The notes under the pieces were generated by a model. That model made no database searches. It saw only the letters and a program-made list of their open reading frames with translations, and had not been told where the DNA came from. This document shows positions 61,709 through 64,000 of a stretch of 64,000 nt of DNA, one piece after another (position 1 is the stretch's first letter; each line of letters opens with the position of its first letter). The translations under genes were made by a program, and so were the position numbers. The stretch spans positions 1 to 64,000 of the forward strand of contig NZ_JAMBOO010000017.1 in the NCBI RefSeq assembly GCF_023715895.1, in the 5' to 3' direction. The stretch is from Domibacillus indicus (lineage in GTDB: Bacteria; Bacillota; Bacilli; Bacillales; Domibacillaceae).

Positions 61709-62611
61709 ATGAAACGAGTATTAATGCTGCGATCGGGGAAATCGTATCTGCCGCAAATAGAAGCGACAATTGACTTTTTTTGCAAACAGGATACGCACAT
61801 ACAGTTTGTAGATTCTGCAGAAGCAGAAGGAGCGGGCCTGCATGAATTCGATGGTGTATGGAAGTTTCCGGGCATTGATTGGAATGAAAAGCTGTCTATT
61901 CCACTTATTCACGAGTACGCTTCTCTTTCCACCGGACTCTTTCCAAGATGGAAAAACAAAGTAAAAAAGATGGTCAATGTAAAGCCAGATCTTCGCATTT
62001 ATTTAAACGAATTTGTAGAAGATGGATTTTCGTTTTCCGACAGCGTCAGCTTTGTGTATCGGGATATGGGTGTAGGTGATCATTTTTTTGACTGTCAGGA
62101 CGCTGTCAAACAGTACGATTGCGTGTATGTGGGAGCTATATCTAAACAAAGAGGGATCAGCCGAATGCTTGATCATTTTAAATATCGAGCTAAAAGCAGC
62201 AGCCTTTTAGTGGTCGGCAGGGTGGCGGATGACCTCTATAAAGATTACGTTTCATGCTCAAATATTACTTTTACCGGTGACGTTGCTTATAAAGATGTGG
62301 CCAAATATGCATCGACTGCCGTCTATGGGATTAACTATATGCCTAATAAATATCCGTACAATAGGCAGACTTCTACAAAGCTGCTAGAGTATGCAGCAAT
62401 GGGATTAAAGATCGTAACAACGGATTATTTATGGGTCCGGCATTTTATGAAGCAGCAAGGAGCATCTTTTCTGTTTGTGGATGAGCATCTGAATGGACTT
62501 GATTTTTCAACGCAGCAAGAGCAGGTAATGGTGGATGCTGATCAATTCAGGTGGTCTAATGTGATACAAAAATCTGGTCTGGAAGAGAAACTGAGGATTC
62601 TTTTCTCATGA
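61709..62611 (+). CDS. glycosyltransferase (GT-B type, family uncertain)
   Basis: 300 residues; GGGAGGAC before the ATG. N-terminal MKRVLMLRSGKSYLPQIEAT; C-terminal half has VYVGAISKQRGISRMLDHFK, SSLLVVGRVADDLY, TFTGDVAYKDVAKYASTAVY and TKLLEYAAMGLKIVTTDYLW, a GT4-like donor domain with LEYxAxG. Shorter than usual GT4 enzymes. Stop overlaps the upstream region of the next gene. Confidence 0.75.
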   Translation: MKRVLMLRSGKSYLPQIEATIDFFCKQDTHIQFVDSAEAEGAGLHEFDGVWKFPGIDWNEKLSIPLIHEYASLSTGLFPRWKNKVKKMVNVKPDLRIYLNEFVEDGFSFSDSVSFVYRDMGVGDHFFDCQDAVKQYDCVYVGAISKQRGISRMLDHFKYRAKSSSLLVVGRVADDLYKDYVSCSNITFTGDVAYKDVAKYASTAVYGINYMPNKYPYNRQTSTKLLEYAAMGLKIVTTDYLWVRHFMKQQGASFLFVDEHLNGLDFSTQQEQVMVDADQFRWSNVIQKSGLEEKLRILFS

Positions 62612-62634
62612 TCATAAAAAGAGGTGAAGGATTA

Positions 62635-63783
62635 ATGGAGCCTTCCAAAAAGCCAATTTATCTTTCACCGCCTCATATGGGCGGATTGGAGCAGCGGTTT
62701 ATTGACGAAGCATTTAAACAAAACTGGATCGCTCCTGCCGGCCCTCACATTGCCCGTTTCGAAGAAGAACTGGCCGCTTATACGGGATCGGGCGGCGCGG
62801 TGGCATTAAGTTCTGGAACAGCTGGCATCCATCTAGCTTTGCGTGCCCTTGGGCTTCAAAAAGGAGACACGGTGTTTTGTTCGTCTTTTACGTTTGTGGC
62901 TAGTGCCAATCCGATCCGATACGAAGGAGCGGAACCGGTGTTTATCGACAGTGAACCGGAAAGCTGGAATATGAGTCCTGCAGCGCTTGAGCAGGCTTTT
63001 CGGGAAGCGGAGCAGAATAACCGCCTGCCTAAAGCGGTGATTGTTGTTCACTTGTATGGCCAGAATGCTGACATGGATCCGATTATGAAATTGTGTAATA
63101 CGTATGACGTGCCGGTTATTGAAGACGCAGCCGAATCGCTAGGTTCTACGTACAAAGGACGGGCAAGCGGTACAATCGGTACATTTGGGATTTATTCGTT
63201 TAATGGAAATAAAATTATTACTACTTCTAACGGCGGCATGATTGTGTCAAACGACCGGGATGCGTTAGAAAAGATCCGGTTTTGGTCCACGCAGGCAAAA
63301 GACAACGCCGGACATTACCAGCACAGTGAACTTGGATACAATTACCGCCTCAGCAACGTTCTTGCCGGTATTGGGCGTGGACAGCTGCTTGTTTTAAATG
63401 AGCGAATCAGTGCTCGCCAGGCGATTTTCAACACGTATAAAAAAGAACTTTCACCTCTTCCAGGTGTTCGTTTTATGCCGGAAACATCATATGGTACTGC
63501 TACTCACTGGCTGACTGCACTGACACTGGAAGAAGGACGTGCAAAAATAACACCTGTGCAGCTAATCGAAGCTCTCGCTCAAGCTGATATTGAAGCGCGC
63601 CGTGTATGGAAACCGATGCATGCACAGCCTCTTTATCAGCACTGCAAGTACGTTCCTCATCAGCCGAACCTTAGTGTCTCAGATGCTGTTTTCAAGGAAG
63701 GGGTTTGTCTACCGTCAGGGTCAAGCTTAACAAACGAAGAACAGCAGCGGGTCATCGATTGTGTGAAAAAGGCACTGCGGTAA
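62635..63783 (+). CDS. epsN: DegT/DnrJ/EryC1/StrS aminotransferase (EpsN-like)
   Basis: 382 residues from the ATG at 62635 (GAGGTGAAGG site). PLP-dependent sugar aminotransferase: SSGTAGIHLALRAL, CSSFTFVASANPI, EDAAESLGSTYKGRASG and the Schiff-base Lys in FNGNKIITTSNGGM. It likely makes a UDP-4-amino sugar that the EpsM-like enzyme acetylates. B. subtilis EpsN has about 388 residues. Confidence 0.92.
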   Translation: MEPSKKPIYLSPPHMGGLEQRFIDEAFKQNWIAPAGPHIARFEEELAAYTGSGGAVALSSGTAGIHLALRALGLQKGDTVFCSSFTFVASANPIRYEGAEPVFIDSEPESWNMSPAALEQAFREAEQNNRLPKAVIVVHLYGQNADMDPIMKLCNTYDVPVIEDAAESLGSTYKGRASGTIGTFGIYSFNGNKIITTSNGGMIVSNDRDALEKIRFWSTQAKDNAGHYQHSELGYNYRLSNVLAGIGRGQLLVLNERISARQAIFNTYKKELSPLPGVRFMPETSYGTATHWLTALTLEEGRAKITPVQLIEALAQADIEARRVWKPMHAQPLYQHCKYVPHQPNLSVSDAVFKEGVCLPSGSSLTNEEQQRVIDCVKKALR

Positions 63784-63795
63784 GGAGGGAAGGCG

Positions 63796-64000
63796 ATGAA
63801 CGTTTTAAAGAGGGTCAAAGAAGAAATGAGAAGCTTTCAATGTGAGTTTGAAGGGCGAATTGCAACGGTAGGAACCACTGCAAGAGATTCGCAGCCGTTT
63901 TCTGTTCTGCCGCGCCGGAATGCACTTGGGTTTGAGGCCATTAATTTTTTGGTGCTGCATCCTGAGTATGCAGAAGAATGCTTTACAGCGCTGGATGGCA
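63796..64000 (+). CDS. hypothetical protein of the eps operon, 5' part only
   Basis: ATG 12 bp after the aminotransferase stop with TAAGGAGGGAAGGCG. First 68 codons: MNVLKRVKEEMRSFQCEFEG, RIATVGTTARDSQPFSVLPR and more, running off the right edge. No domain can be assigned from this length. Confidence 0.7.
   Translation, partial: MNVLKRVKEEMRSFQCEFEGRIATVGTTARDSQPFSVLPRRNALGFEAINFLVLHPEYAEECFTALDG

Overview
The window looks like a chromosomal segment of a low-to-moderate GC Gram-positive bacterium of the Bacillaceae type. This rests on the rRNA sequences, strong AGGAGG-type ribosome binding sites, a sporulation-kinase-like sensor kinase, Excalibur and SLH domain surface proteins, a class D sortase and an eps-like exopolysaccharide cluster. 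I cannot name the species. The window opens with the 3' end of a 23S rRNA gene and a complete 5S rRNA gene, so the left edge is the end of an rrn operon.

Layout. 0.4-5.9 kb is a debris field of very small genes: tandem hairpin modules, a truncated secreted nuclease and three decayed copies of an ImmA/IrrE-type metallopeptidase fragment, interrupted by an intact PAS-histidine kinase. 6.0-12.1 kb is a six-gene minus-strand nitrogen-scavenging operon: GntR regulator, amidase, orphan PxpA, biuret-hydrolase-like enzyme, NCS1 permease and formamidase. 13-17.5 kb holds a secreted PAP2 phosphatase with autotransporter-type repeats, the 5' part of a class IIC group II intron sitting in that gene's terminator, and a secreted SH3 protein. 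17.6-21.6 kb is a sigma54 unit: an AcoR-type activator divergent from a formaldehyde dehydrogenase-aquaporin operon, with a recognisable -24/-12 promoter and an upstream palindrome. 21.7-26.5 kb carries surface and secreted proteins: SLH-SGNH esterase, Excalibur nuclease, and a sortase substrate with its sortase.

26.6-46.1 kb reads as a defence island. It holds a coiled-coil GIY-YIG protein, two DUF6884 genes (one decayed), an McrA-like HNH nuclease, a ParB-like protein, a nuclease-helicase, a MazG-like pyrophosphohydrolase, an Mrr-like nuclease, an IS3-family element with nonsense mutations, and a divergent pair of a GHKL ATPase and a DndB-like DGQHR protein bracketed by repeated GAGCSGCTC sites. 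It ends with a large P-loop GTPase-like protein whose N-terminus resembles an integrase Arm domain. Two recombinase remnants (36.1 and 43.7 kb) suggest the right half arrived on a mobile element. 46.6-50.9 kb is a phage/plasmid-type DNA-processing module (RecT, CHC2 zinc-finger protein, RadC, ArdC).

51-52.9 kb is a glycosyltransferase with an HTH-AbrB regulator split by a frameshift. 52.9-55.4 kb is a second gene graveyard (ArdC, DUF2264, threonine synthase, DUF326 copper protein and GGDEF remnants) with IS200/IS605-like ends. 55.8 kb to the right edge is an exopolysaccharide operon: priming sugar transferase, Wzz-like protein, flippase, membrane glycosyltransferase/polymerase, glycosyltransferases, acetyltransferase and aminotransferase; it continues beyond the window. 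The best candidates for undescribed biology are the GHKL ATPase + DGQHR pair with its recurring 9-bp sites, the Arm-like/GTPase protein, and the formamidase/biuret-hydrolase/orphan-PxpA operon.
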